NCBI GenBank assembly: GCA_016788425.1
Contig: JAEURQ010000004.1
Span: forward strand, 496,001-560,000
Length of the DNA: 64,000 nt
Source of the DNA: Chthonomonas sp.
Lineage (GTDB): Bacteria > Armatimonadota > Fimbriimonadia > Fimbriimonadales > Fimbriimonadaceae
Reading direction: 5' to 3'
Shown here: one piece after another, positions 15,920 to 24,229 of the stretch
Numbering within the stretch: position 1 is the first letter of the stretch
How the letters are laid out: each line of letters begins with the position of its first letter
Made by a program: the position numbers and the translations under genes
The notes under the pieces: model-generated
Seen by the model: the letters and a program-made list of their open reading frames with translations, nothing else
What the model was told of the DNA's origin: nothing
The model's database searches: none

Positions 15920-18109
15920 ATGACGGCAATGTTGCTGGCGGCGAGCCTCTTGGCGGGCCCATTTGTAACCCGAAGCGAATACGGCGTTCCCATGATTTCG
16001 GCCCCGAGCGAGCGCGAGGCGTTCCGCGCGTTGGGCCGGGCCACCGCCGAGGATCGCCTTTGGCAGATGGAGCTTTCGCGGCGCACCTTCCGCGGCGAAC
16101 TCGCCGAGATCCGCGGGGCGAGCGCGGTCGCGAGCGACACCGAAACCCTACGCACCTCGTACACCGACAAGGAACTGCAGACGCAGATTCAAAAGCTCTC
16201 GCCCGAAGGCCGACTCGCGTTCAATTCCTACGCCGAGGGCATCAACCAGGCGATTGCGGTGATGGAGCGGACCGACTCCTTGCCCGCCGGATATGCCGAG
16301 TTTGGGTTCAAACCGAAACCGTGGACGGCGCTGGATTCGGCGAGCATCGCGGTGGGCATGGCCCGCCGATTCGGTGGCGGTGGTGCCGGCGAGATTCGCA
16401 ACTACCTCGCCTACCAATATCTCAAAGCGGGGAACCGGGCGGCCGGCCTCATCATGGACATTCTCGACGACATGCTCTGGCAAAACGCGCCCGAGTCGAT
16501 TCCGACGGTGGACCCCGCCGACGATCCGCTCGGCAAAGCTCCCGCCTACCTACAGCCAGTGAGTCGCGCGGTCAGCGAAGGTCATCTTGCGCTGCTTCCC
16601 AAGGCGACCGTGCCTGAACTCATTCCGGGCGTCCGTCTCGCCAACCTGGAGCAGCAGACCAAGCTCGCCGAAACCCTGGCGGTGGTCTATAAAACGGGCT
16701 CCTACGCGATTGTCGCCCACAAAAACCGCTCGGTCACCGGTGAGAACTTGCTCCTCAGCGGCCCGCAAATGGGCCACACCATGCCGAGCGTGGTCTACGA
16801 AGCGCGCATCGACTGCCCGACTCTGCGGGTGCAAGGCATCACCGTGCCCGGCGTGCCGCAGGTGGTGGTCGGCAACACCCCGAGTTTTGCCTGGGGACTC
16901 ACGACGGGCGTGGCCGACACCACGGACATCTTTGTCAACCTCACCCGCGATGGCAAGTACGAATCCGACAGCGCGTGGCTAGACTTTGGTCGCGAAACGC
17001 GCACGATCCGAGTGAAAGGCGAGGCCGACCGCACCGTGGAGCGGCTCACCACAAAGTTCGGCCCGGTGGTGGTACAAAGCCCAACCGGCCCCGCGGCCTA
17101 CAGCCTTCGCGCCAGCTACGCCGGGCAGGAGTTGCGCGGGTTCGACGAGATGCTCGCGATGCAGCGACTCTCGGGCGTGCGCGCGGCCCTGCGCCATGCC
17201 GAAAAGATCCCGCTCGGTTTCAACCTGTTTCTCGCCGATCGGCAGGATATCGGCTATGCGTTCTGCGGGCTGATGCCGCGCCGATCACCCCTGGTGGACC
17301 CGCGCTTCCCAACGCCCGGCCACTCCATATTCGACTGGCAGGGCCTCACGCCGTTGCCGAAACTGGTGCAGGTGCTCAATCCGAAAAATGGGCTCCTGGT
17401 CAACTGGAACAACAAGCCTGTGAGCTGGTTCCCGAACCTCGACACGCCCGCCTGGGGCGAGATTTTCCGCAACGAGCTCCTGGTGCGGGCCTTGCCGAGC
17501 GGCCGATTGGCCATCGCCGACATGGTGCAGGCCGTTCGGACCATCGCTCAGCAGGAAGACGAAACTCAGCTCAAGTTCCTCAGCATGTTCCGGCGTGAAG
17601 CATCGGCCGGCACCGCCACCGAAGCCGCGCTGAACGCGGTCGAGCCGACGCTGCGCGAAGGCTCCTCGGGCGATGCCACTTACCGCCGGTTGGTGGACCG
17701 CCTCCGCGAGAAGCTCTTTGTGCCGACAACCGGCAACTTCCTGCAGCCCGACTTCTTCCGGATGGCGGTGCAGCCGAGCGTGATTTGGCGCGCGATACGT
17801 GGCCGCACCAAGGCCAACTATCTAGGCGACCGCACCCCTAAAGCAATCCTCAAGGAAACTTTGGCCGACATCGAGAAACTGCCGCCGATTGCGGGAGTGC
17901 CGCTTCCGCGACTGAACTACGGCCTCGGCGCAAACAACCCGACGCTCAGCAACCGGGGGACATTCATTCAGGTCGTCAGCCAAGGCCGCGAATGGCTCGG
18001 GCAGAGCGTGCTCGGCCCGGGCAACGCCAGCCAGGGCCCGCACTCGCAGGATCAGGTGCCCCTGATTCGCGAATGGATGTTTAAGCCGCAGCGACCCTGG
18101 ACCCCGTAA
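15920..18109 (+). CDS. Penicillin-acylase-family N-terminal nucleophile hydrolase
   Basis: 729 residues. A short hydrophobic leader precedes the alpha chain (PFVTRSEYGVPMISAPSE, EDRLWQMELSRR, RGELAEIRG, typical of the family). The autoprocessing site is at TGSYAIVAHKNRSVTG; Ser261 would become the N-terminal nucleophile of the beta chain after self-cleavage. LLLSGPQMGHTMPSVVYEARI and WGLTTGVADTTDIF match the oxyanion and substrate-pocket segments. Relatives hydrolyse amides such as penicillins, acyl-homoserine lactones or aculeacin; the substrate is not predictable. ATG 15920 is used; a second ATG lies 3 codons in. It ends at a strong bidirectional terminator. Confidence 0.9.
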   Translation: MTAMLLAASLLAGPFVTRSEYGVPMISAPSEREAFRALGRATAEDRLWQMELSRRTFRGELAEIRGASAVASDTETLRTSYTDKELQTQIQKLSPEGRLAFNSYAEGINQAIAVMERTDSLPAGYAEFGFKPKPWTALDSASIAVGMARRFGGGGAGEIRNYLAYQYLKAGNRAAGLIMDILDDMLWQNAPESIPTVDPADDPLGKAPAYLQPVSRAVSEGHLALLPKATVPELIPGVRLANLEQQTKLAETLAVVYKTGSYAIVAHKNRSVTGENLLLSGPQMGHTMPSVVYEARIDCPTLRVQGITVPGVPQVVVGNTPSFAWGLTTGVADTTDIFVNLTRDGKYESDSAWLDFGRETRTIRVKGEADRTVERLTTKFGPVVVQSPTGPAAYSLRASYAGQELRGFDEMLAMQRLSGVRAALRHAEKIPLGFNLFLADRQDIGYAFCGLMPRRSPLVDPRFPTPGHSIFDWQGLTPLPKLVQVLNPKNGLLVNWNNKPVSWFPNLDTPAWGEIFRNELLVRALPSGRLAIADMVQAVRTIAQQEDETQLKFLSMFRREASAGTATEAALNAVEPTLREGSSGDATYRRLVDRLREKLFVPTTGNFLQPDFFRMAVQPSVIWRAIRGRTKANYLGDRTPKAILKETLADIEKLPPIAGVPLPRLNYGLGANNPTLSNRGTFIQVVSQGREWLGQSVLGPGNASQGPHSQDQVPLIREWMFKPQRPWTP

Positions 18110-18113
18110 ACAA

Positions 18114-18147
18114 GAAAGCGCCCCGGAGATTTCTCCGGGGCGCTTTC
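18114..18147. terminator. Bidirectional intrinsic terminator
   Basis: Perfect inverted repeat with 16-base arms (GAAAGCGCCCCGGAGA and its complement) around TT. It sits between the convergent ends of the penicillin-acylase-family gene (18109) and the pseudopilin gene (18168). The arms begin with A-tracts and end with T-tracts on either strand, so it can serve both genes. Confidence 0.9.
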
Positions 18148-18167
18148 GCATGCTTTTCAGCTTTCGC

Positions 18168-18944
18168 TTATTGCATGTCCCACTGGTTCTCGGGCGCACC
18201 GATGGTGTAACCAGCCGGGATCGGACCCGTGACCTTCTTGATGGCCTGCGTCTTCACCGAACCATCAATCATGGCGGTCGTCACGCGGTCTTCAAACACC
18301 GGATAGATGGTTTGGGTCGACCACGAGGTGAGCCAATTGTTGGTCGTCGTGTTGTACTCGGTACCGTTCGGATGCGTAAAGCCGCCGATCGGAGCCAAGA
18401 ACCACTGAGTTGCGTAGTTGATGCGAAGCGCGCCCCACTTACCCGAGTCGGTTTGCGTCGACGGCGTCGCCACGTAGTAAGCCGAATCGGCGAACAGAAT
18501 GGTTTGCGACGGCGACTGCGGATTGCTCAGACCGATCGAACTATCAGCCCAGGCAACGCCCAGCGTCGGCTGGTAGTCCGAGATGTGCCACGGATAGTCG
18601 CGGCCGTAGTTGGTCGTGTCCGACGAGTTTTCCGGCTGCCAATACTTCTTAGCGCCCGGATTGCGTCGCAGCGACGGCTCCTTGTAGTATGGCAACGTGA
18701 TTTGCCAGAACGACTTGTAGCCACCCTTGGCCGTGGCATCCACATAGTAGGCCAGCGGCAAAGCGTCGTCGTTGTCACCGGCATACATGTTTGCGGCCAG
18801 CGAAAGTTGCTTGAGATTGTTCGTCGACTTCGTCTGCTTAGCCGCGGCTCGCACCTTGGCAAAGACAGGGAAGATAATCGACGCGAGAATTGCGATGATC
18901 GCGATGACCACCAGCAACTCGATGAGTGTAAATGCCTTCTTCAT
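18168..18944 (-). CDS. Type IV pilin-like (pseudopilin) secreted protein, DUF1559-like
   Basis: 258 residues. It starts with a class III prepilin signal, MKKAFTLIELLVVIAIIAIL, with a very short leader before the F|TLIE cleavage/methylation point, then a hydrophobic helix and AKVRAAAKQTKSTNNLKQ, the usual start of the DUF1559-type family abundant in Planctomycetota and Armatimonadota. The C-terminal domain is rich in Tyr, Trp, Asn and Thr. Its function (pilus or secretion-associated surface protein) is inferred from the class only. No prepilin peptidase or assembly genes are nearby. Longer in-frame starts were rejected because the prepilin leader fixes ATG 18944. Confidence 0.9.
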   Translation of the reverse strand: MKKAFTLIELLVVIAIIAILASIIFPVFAKVRAAAKQTKSTNNLKQLSLAANMYAGDNDDALPLAYYVDATAKGGYKSFWQITLPYYKEPSLRRNPGAKKYWQPENSSDTTNYGRDYPWHISDYQPTLGVAWADSSIGLSNPQSPSQTILFADSAYYVATPSTQTDSGKWGALRINYATQWFLAPIGGFTHPNGTEYNTTTNNWLTSWSTQTIYPVFEDRVTTAMIDGSVKTQAIKKVTGPIPAGYTIGAPENQWDMQ

Positions 18945-19052
18945 ATAACCCCAACTCCCCAATAAAGAAGAGCTCCGTTTAGTCCATTCCACACTTAGGT
19001 AAGAAAACTGTAAGGGCCGTGAAAATTGCGTGAATTTCGCAAACGCGCACAG

Positions 19053-19083
19053 TTGGCGAACCGGGCAGGGCGTCGGCCATAAT
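19053..19083 (+). promoter_or_regulatory. Possible promoter for tRNA-Ser
   Basis: TTGGCG at 19053-19058 and CATAAT at 19078-19083 have a 19-base spacer, longer than ideal. CATAAT lies 11 bases before the mature tRNA 5' end. The rest of 18945-19094 shows no gene. Confidence 0.4.
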
Positions 19084-19094
19084 AACCCTGGACT

Positions 19095-19182
19095 GGAGTG
19101 GTGTCCGAGTGGTCGAAGGAGCGCGATTGGAAATCGCGTATACGGCAACGTATCGTGGGTTCGAATCCCACCCGCTCCGCCA
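19095..19182 (+). tRNA. tRNA-Ser (anticodon GGA)
   Basis: 88 bases including an encoded CCA. The acceptor stem GGAGTGG pairs with CCGCTCC. D-arm region TCCGAGTGGTCGAAGGA; anticodon stem GCGAT with loop TTGGAAA (anticodon GGA, reading UCC/UCU); long class II variable arm GTATACGGCAACGTATC; T-arm GTGGG-TTCGAAT-CCCAC. The long variable arm and the anticodon identify serine. Confidence 0.97.
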
Positions 19183-19191
19183 GTCTTGCGT

Positions 19192-19581
19192 ATGCAACCC
19201 ACCCCCCGCGAGCAACAAACGCGCGACGCCGTGATCGCCGAGGTGCTCCGTTGCATTGACGAGGCCGTAACCATCAAGCTTCCGGCGTTCAACCCCGACC
19301 GGCAAACCGGCAGCGACTTTGCGCTGCAGCATGTCGGCATCGAAGCCAACCCGTTTGGGGGCACCGTGGGTGCATTCCGCTACCAATTTGAGGCGGAAGA
19401 AGACCTCCTGCACTTGTTCATCTTGCGCCTCGATGGCGAGCCGATCAGCGTGACCGAAGGGCGACCGGTAGCCGCGTTTGTGCTCGGCGAGGTGCCGCCC
19501 GCGATGATCTGGTTTAAGCCTGGCGAGTATAGCCAGCACTACTACTTAGGGCACGAAGCCCTTACGTGGGTTCGGGTCTAA
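19192..19581 (+). CDS. Hypothetical protein immediately downstream of tRNA-Ser
   Basis: 129 residues, soluble, no signal peptide, and not recognised. The mixed alpha/beta-looking composition (IDEAVTIKLPAFNPDRQTGS, VGAFRYQFEAEEDLLHLFIL, PPAMIWFKPGEYSQHYYLGH) looks like a genuine folded protein. The ATG is only 9 bases after the tRNA CCA end and has no Shine-Dalgarno, so it is probably co-transcribed with the tRNA. The opposite frame across this region reads through the tRNA and is not coding. It converges with the TPR gene and overlaps its end by 4 bases. Confidence 0.65.
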   Translation: MQPTPREQQTRDAVIAEVLRCIDEAVTIKLPAFNPDRQTGSDFALQHVGIEANPFGGTVGAFRYQFEAEEDLLHLFILRLDGEPISVTEGRPVAAFVLGEVPPAMIWFKPGEYSQHYYLGHEALTWVRV

Positions 19582-20171
19582 AACGGGAAAATCCGCGCCG
19601 CCTTCATGAGCTTGCGGATGCGTTCCAAGTTCGCCTTGGCCGCCATGTCGGTCGGATGGGCGCTCACGAGCTCCTGATAAATACGGAAGGCATTGGCGAG
19701 GCTGCCGGCCTTTTCATACGACCGCGCTAGCAGCCGGTACGAATTCGGATGCGGGTTGCGGCTTAGGGTCGGCTCCAGCAGAGGAGCGACCTTGGCGTAC
19801 ATCTTCATTTCGTAATAGAAGTTTGCTTCGGGCCACGCGGCGTCGGGGTCTTTGCTCAGGTTCGCCTGCCGAAACTGGATGTAGACCGCGAGCTCTTCGT
19901 TGCGGCGTCCCAGGCTTTTGAGCAAGAACCCGTAGTCGGTCGCGCGCTCGTAGTCGTTGGGATAGAGCGAGGCACGGAACCCGAGAAGTTGCACCGCTCG
20001 AGGAAGATCGCCGTGCTCAAACCAGTAGTCTGCTTGCCGGCCCATGCGGGCATCGGCCACTCGCCAAATCTCGTTAACGCGCCCGATATTGGGTAGCGAG
20101 GGCAGCGTCTGCGCCCCTGCTTGAGCGAGCACCATCAGCCCCGCCAGCATGCACCAAGTTCGACTAAGCAT
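19578..20171 (-). CDS. Secreted tetratricopeptide-repeat-like protein
   Basis: 197 residues with an N-terminal signal peptide (about 1-20, ending AQAGAQ). It is mostly helical with TPR-like units: [40 protein letters not shown] and [20 protein letters not shown]. TPRs mediate protein contacts; no partner is evident. The ATG lies inside the gatB C-terminus (8-base overlap), so it is made with GatB, although a functional link is unlikely. Confidence 0.8.
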   Translation of the reverse strand: MLSRTWCMLAGLMVLAQAGAQTLPSLPNIGRVNEIWRVADARMGRQADYWFEHGDLPRAVQLLGFRASLYPNDYERATDYGFLLKSLGRRNEELAVYIQFRQANLSKDPDAAWPEANFYYEMKMYAKVAPLLEPTLSRNPHPNSYRLLARSYEKAGSLANAFRIYQELVSAHPTDMAAKANLERIRKLMKAARIFPF

Positions 20172-21636
20172 CTAATTCTGCGCGCATGATGTCCTGCACG
20201 AGCGGCGCGTTGGCGCGGCCCTGGCTTTTGCGCATTACTTGTCCGACGAGGAAGCCCATCGTGTTGGTTTGCCCATTTTTATATTTCTCGACTGGACCAG
20301 GGTTTTCGGCCATTGCCTCGCGGCACCATTTCACAATCTCGTCAGTGTCGCTAATCTGGCTGAGATTGCTCTTGGCGAGCAACTCGCCCGCTCGCGCGCC
20401 GGTGCGGAACATCTCATCAAACATCGTCTTGGCGGTCTTGCCATTGATGTCGCCGCGCTGAATGTGCGAGATCAGTTCGACCAAGTGGCTGGCGGAAATC
20501 TTGCTCAAGTCGTGCTGCGCGTCAACTTCGGACTCGGCGATCACCTGCCCGGTTTCGTTGAGCAAGCGCGCGAAGTCGCTGTTCATCCAATTGCTCAGCA
20601 GTTTGGGGTCGCCGCCCTCGGCCACGCCCATCTCAAAGAAGCTTGCCCAGTTCTTGTCGGCCACCAGCACGCCCGCTTCCTTGGCGTTGAAGCCAAGCTC
20701 GGTTTGGTACCGCTGCGACTTCGCAAGCGGAAGCTCCGGAAGCGAAGCGCGGATGGACTCGACGTACTCCTCGGTGAACTCAATCGGCACGAGGTCGGGG
20801 TCTTCAAAGTAGCGGTAGTCGTTTTCCGATTCCTTCAGCCGCATCGCGTAGCTGGTTTCGTTGCCGTCGTTCCAGCCGCGAGTTTCCTGCAGGACCTTGC
20901 CGCCGCCTTCGAGCACGGCGATTTGGCGACGCGTCTCGAACGCCACGCCCAGTTGCACGGCCCGGAAGCTGTTCAGGTTCTTCAGCTCGGTTTTCGTGCC
21001 GAGAGTTTCGGTCGTGTCGGGTCGGACCGAAATATTGGGCTCGCACCGCATGGAACCCTCTTCCATCTTGCCGTCGCAAACGCCAAGGTAGATCAAGATC
21101 ATGCGGAGTTGCATCAGATACTCGCGCGATTCGTCGGCGGTGTGAATGTCGGGTGGAAACCCGCTGACAATCTCCATGAGCGGCACGCCCGCCCGGTTGA
21201 AGTCCACGCCTGAGCCGCCGCTGGGCAGGTGCAGAAGCTTGCCGGTGTCTTCTTCCAGGTGCACGCGGCGGATGCTTACCCGCTTGGTGCCGGTCACCGG
21301 GTCGGGAATTTCAAGAAATCCGTGAAAACCAATCGGGTTTTCCTCGCCGTATTGGCTGACTTGATACGCCTTGGGGAGGTCCGGATAAAAGTAGTTTTTG
21401 CGGTGGAACAGCGAGTGCATCGCCACCTTGCAGTTGAGCGCGAGGGCGGTCTTGAGCACCATTTCCACGGCCATCCGGTTAGGCACGGGCAGGCTGCCGG
21501 GAAGACCCAAACACACCGGGCACACGCGAGTATTGGGCTCCCCACCAAACGCCACCGCGCAGCGGCAGAACATTTTGGAGTTCGTTTGGAGCTCGGCGTG
21601 AACCTCCATGCCCACGCTCGTGATGTAATTCGCCAT
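20164..21636 (-). CDS. gatB: Asp/Glu-tRNA(Asn/Gln) amidotransferase subunit B
   Basis: 490 residues, full length. It forms GatCAB, which amidates Glu-tRNA(Gln) and/or Asp-tRNA(Asn). It shows the N-terminal [16 protein letters not shown], the zinc-site Cys in FCRCAVAF and [33 protein letters not shown], and the tail domain (GLSQ-type helical YqeY-like) ending [19 protein letters not shown]. GatA and GatC are not in the window. Confidence 0.97.
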   Translation of the reverse strand: MANYITSVGMEVHAELQTNSKMFCRCAVAFGGEPNTRVCPVCLGLPGSLPVPNRMAVEMVLKTALALNCKVAMHSLFHRKNYFYPDLPKAYQVSQYGEENPIGFHGFLEIPDPVTGTKRVSIRRVHLEEDTGKLLHLPSGGSGVDFNRAGVPLMEIVSGFPPDIHTADESREYLMQLRMILIYLGVCDGKMEEGSMRCEPNISVRPDTTETLGTKTELKNLNSFRAVQLGVAFETRRQIAVLEGGGKVLQETRGWNDGNETSYAMRLKESENDYRYFEDPDLVPIEFTEEYVESIRASLPELPLAKSQRYQTELGFNAKEAGVLVADKNWASFFEMGVAEGGDPKLLSNWMNSDFARLLNETGQVIAESEVDAQHDLSKISASHLVELISHIQRGDINGKTAKTMFDEMFRTGARAGELLAKSNLSQISDTDEIVKWCREAMAENPGPVEKYKNGQTNTMGFLVGQVMRKSQGRANAPLVQDIMRAELDA

Positions 21637-21677
21637 GCCAATTCGAGTTTACCAGCGGTTGAGGTACAAACCAAGCG

Positions 21678-22280
21678 ATGGCAAAACTCATCCTCGTGCG
21701 TCACGGACAGTCCCTTTGGAACCTCGAAAACCGCTTCACCGGATGGGTGGACGTGCCGCTGACCGACCAAGGTCGAGCCGAGGCAACCGCCTGCGGGGGC
21801 AAGCTGACCGGCATCTCGATTGACGTGGCCTACACGAGTTCGCTGACTCGCGCGCAAACAACATGCGGGCTGATTCTCGAGGCCATGGGCGCCACCGTGC
21901 CCGTGATCCGCGACCAGGCGCTGAACGAACGCCACTACGGCGACCTCGCCGGCCTAAACAAGGACGACACGGTCGCCAAGTACGGGGCCGACCAAGTGAA
22001 GATTTGGCGTCGTAGTTACGACGTGCAGCCGCCCAACGGCGAATCGCTCAAGGACACCGCCGCCCGAACCCTGCCATTTTTCGATCGCTGTATCATGGGC
22101 GATATCCGCCAAGGCAAGGATGTGCTCGTCGTAGCGCACGGCAACAGCAACCGCAGCATCGTCATGAGCCTCGAAAAGTTGAGCAAGGAACAGGTTCTCG
22201 AACTCAATCTGGACACCGGCGTGCCCCTGGTTTACGATCTCGAAACCGATGGCACGATCCTCAACAAACAAATTCTCTAG
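21678..22280 (+). CDS. gpmA: 2,3-bisphosphoglycerate-dependent phosphoglycerate mutase
   Basis: 200 residues. Glycolytic interconversion of 3- and 2-phosphoglycerate. It shows [18 protein letters not shown] (the phosphohistidine RHG), [28 protein letters not shown] and [13 protein letters not shown] (second catalytic His). It is shorter than the 228-250-residue enzymes, lacking the loop after the ERHYG region, as in compact bacterial forms. It is divergent from gatB across 41 bases. Confidence 0.93.
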   Translation: MAKLILVRHGQSLWNLENRFTGWVDVPLTDQGRAEATACGGKLTGISIDVAYTSSLTRAQTTCGLILEAMGATVPVIRDQALNERHYGDLAGLNKDDTVAKYGADQVKIWRRSYDVQPPNGESLKDTAARTLPFFDRCIMGDIRQGKDVLVVAHGNSNRSIVMSLEKLSKEQVLELNLDTGVPLVYDLETDGTILNKQIL

Positions 22281-22330
22281 GTGTTCCGTCTAGGAAATAC
22301 CGCTTCCTCTTCCGAAGTTTTCATTGAGCC

Positions 22331-23200
22331 ATGGCAGATAAGACCCAAATGATCCCGCAAGCGCCAAGCGTTGATGCGAACAAAACTCTCATGGGCGGCA
22401 TGCCCGCCTTGCACGCCAAGGTGGACGCGACGATCACGATAAAGCCGGTGCAGTGCCCGGTTTGCAAGACGTTCAACCCTGCCGGGATCATGTTCTGCAA
22501 CGAGTGCGGCCTCATTTTCGATCGCGCGCTCGATGGCGATGCCTTTGGCGCGCCGGCTGTGCAACTCCCCGTCCTGGTCGACGAAGGCGGTCGCGAGCAC
22601 TTCGTTCGCCCGGGAACGCTCACCCTGGGTCGGCAAGGCGACATCGCCTTGGAAGACGGCCGGATCAGCCGCCTCCACGCGCAGGTGACGCTCGACGGCG
22701 CGACGGCTTGGCTGGAAGATTTGGGCAGCACCAACGGCACCAGCATCAACGGCAACAAGATTGCGGCGGGTTCGAAAGTAGCCCTGAACCACGGCGAGCA
22801 GATTAGCCTCGGCGGATACAAATTGACCCTCAGCCTGCCTGGCGAGACCAACAAAACCATGGTCGCGATGGGCGGGAAGACGCAGGCGATTTCCGTCGTG
22901 CCCACCACGAGCACCAAGGTCGGTGCACTGGTCGCCGAAGGGCTCGATTATCCCCTGCACAAGGGCGTCAACACGTTCGGGCGTCGCGACGACAACGCGA
23001 TTCAGCTCGACAACAAGTTTGTCTCGGGCAAGCACGGCGAAATCGAGGTCACCGATCAAGGCGTGTACCTGACCGATACCGGCAGCACCAACGGCACCGT
23101 GCTCAACGATACGAAGCTCAACGCAAACACGCGGACACTTCTGCAGCCGGGAGACGTTATCCTTCTCGGTGGTATCGAATATCGAGTTGAACTTGCGTAG
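22331..23200 (+). CDS. Zinc-ribbon protein with two FHA domains
   Basis: 289 residues. An N-terminal linker is followed by a zinc ribbon (CPVCKTFNPAGIMFCNECG, about 43-61), then two forkhead-associated domains (about 85-170 and 200-285). FHA marks are LGRQGDI, SRLHAQVTL and LGSTNGTSING in the first, and FGRRDDN, SGKHGEIEV and TGSTNGTVLN in the second. FHA domains bind phosphothreonine peptides, implying Ser/Thr kinase signalling; no kinase is in the window. The GH5 gene starts inside its 3' end. Confidence 0.9.
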   Translation: MADKTQMIPQAPSVDANKTLMGGMPALHAKVDATITIKPVQCPVCKTFNPAGIMFCNECGLIFDRALDGDAFGAPAVQLPVLVDEGGREHFVRPGTLTLGRQGDIALEDGRISRLHAQVTLDGATAWLEDLGSTNGTSINGNKIAAGSKVALNHGEQISLGGYKLTLSLPGETNKTMVAMGGKTQAISVVPTTSTKVGALVAEGLDYPLHKGVNTFGRRDDNAIQLDNKFVSGKHGEIEVTDQGVYLTDTGSTNGTVLNDTKLNANTRTLLQPGDVILLGGIEYRVELA

Positions 23201-24176
23201 CTGGCTGATCGCCGGCCTTTTGATGGGGGCAGTTGCGTCTCGGGCGCAATCGCCGCTCGACGCGTCGCCGCAGATTAACCTCACCGAGCATCTGCAAATC
23301 CAGTTCGATCAATCGTTGTCGCTCGACAAAGCCCGCGCGGTCTCGCGGCTCGGCTTCAAGCTGGTGCGCCTCCCGGTGACCTCGCTCGATCGCGACTTCG
23401 TGATCGTCGGGTCGGTGCGCAATTTGCTGCGCGCCGGGCTGAACGTCGTGCTCGATTTTCACCCGGACAACACCAAAGACTTTGTTCGCACCGACGATTT
23501 TTGGCTGGCCCCGGCGTGGTGGCACAACCTTGCCTCGCAGTTCAAAGGCGAGCACCTCGACCGGCTGGCATTCGAGATTGTCAACGAGCCCGATTATCGC
23601 GGCAAACCAACCGAGCGGTACGACGCCTGGTTGCGCCTGTGCATCGAGGCGATCCGCGAGGTGGACCCCAAGCGATGGATTGTCGCCAGCAACCCTTACA
23701 TGGGCGACCCCGACTTTTTCGGCGGCCCCAATGGCAATTGGACCCCGCCCAAAGGCATCGATCGTCTGGTGGTGCCGATGCACTACTACCGCCCGTTTAA
23801 CATCACGCACAGCCGCAACTACTTGGCCAAGCGGCGCGGCGAAACCGTGGCTCGTGGCGCGCGCGGCGCGCCCTATCCGCCCGAAAATGACGGCTCTTTC
23901 GACGACCGCGACTACCGTAACATGGGCCTCCACTTTTCGCGTTACCGCAACTGGTGCCGCCAAAACGGCGTGTGGCCCTGGGTGGGCGAGGCCGGTTGCT
24001 ACGAAGACGTGCCGGGCCGCGAGCAGTGGTTCCGCGATGTCAAGGCGCTCGGCGCGAAGAACGGCATCAACATCTGCTGGTGGAGCACCGATGGCTTCGC
24101 GATCGGCGCGAAGTGGGACCGCGACGGCTACACCCTGCGCTTCCCGGAAATTCTGCGCATCCTCACCGGTCGGTAA
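23169..24176 (+). CDS. Secreted GH5-family glycoside hydrolase (cellulase-like)
   Basis: Up to 335 residues with a signal peptide (RSWLIAGLLMGAVASRAQ). It has the TIM-barrel GH5 pattern: LGFKLVRLPV, AGLNVVLDFHPD, acid/base Glu in FEIVNEP (E140), VVPMHYYRPF, and nucleophile Glu in WPWVGEAGC (E274). It is probably an endo-beta-glucanase or -mannanase; the substrate is uncertain. The start is ambiguous: GTG 23169, or TTG 23187 or 23193, all within the FHA gene end (8-32 base overlap). Note the Cys residues near the C-terminus, unusual for cytoplasmic protein. Confidence 0.85.
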   Translation: MVSNIELNLRSWLIAGLLMGAVASRAQSPLDASPQINLTEHLQIQFDQSLSLDKARAVSRLGFKLVRLPVTSLDRDFVIVGSVRNLLRAGLNVVLDFHPDNTKDFVRTDDFWLAPAWWHNLASQFKGEHLDRLAFEIVNEPDYRGKPTERYDAWLRLCIEAIREVDPKRWIVASNPYMGDPDFFGGPNGNWTPPKGIDRLVVPMHYYRPFNITHSRNYLAKRRGETVARGARGAPYPPENDGSFDDRDYRNMGLHFSRYRNWCRQNGVWPWVGEAGCYEDVPGREQWFRDVKALGAKNGINICWWSTDGFAIGAKWDRDGYTLRFPEILRILTGR

Positions 24177-24229
24177 GTGGAAAAGTGGGCGCGTCGCCGC
24201 CTCCCGCGAACCCGTCTTGAAACTTTGAC

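Noticed and set aside
18979-19539. 186-codon minus-strand open frame
   Set aside because: It reads antisense through tRNA-Ser, giving the familiar SGWDSNPRY-type artefact, and overlaps the plus-strand gene at 19192.
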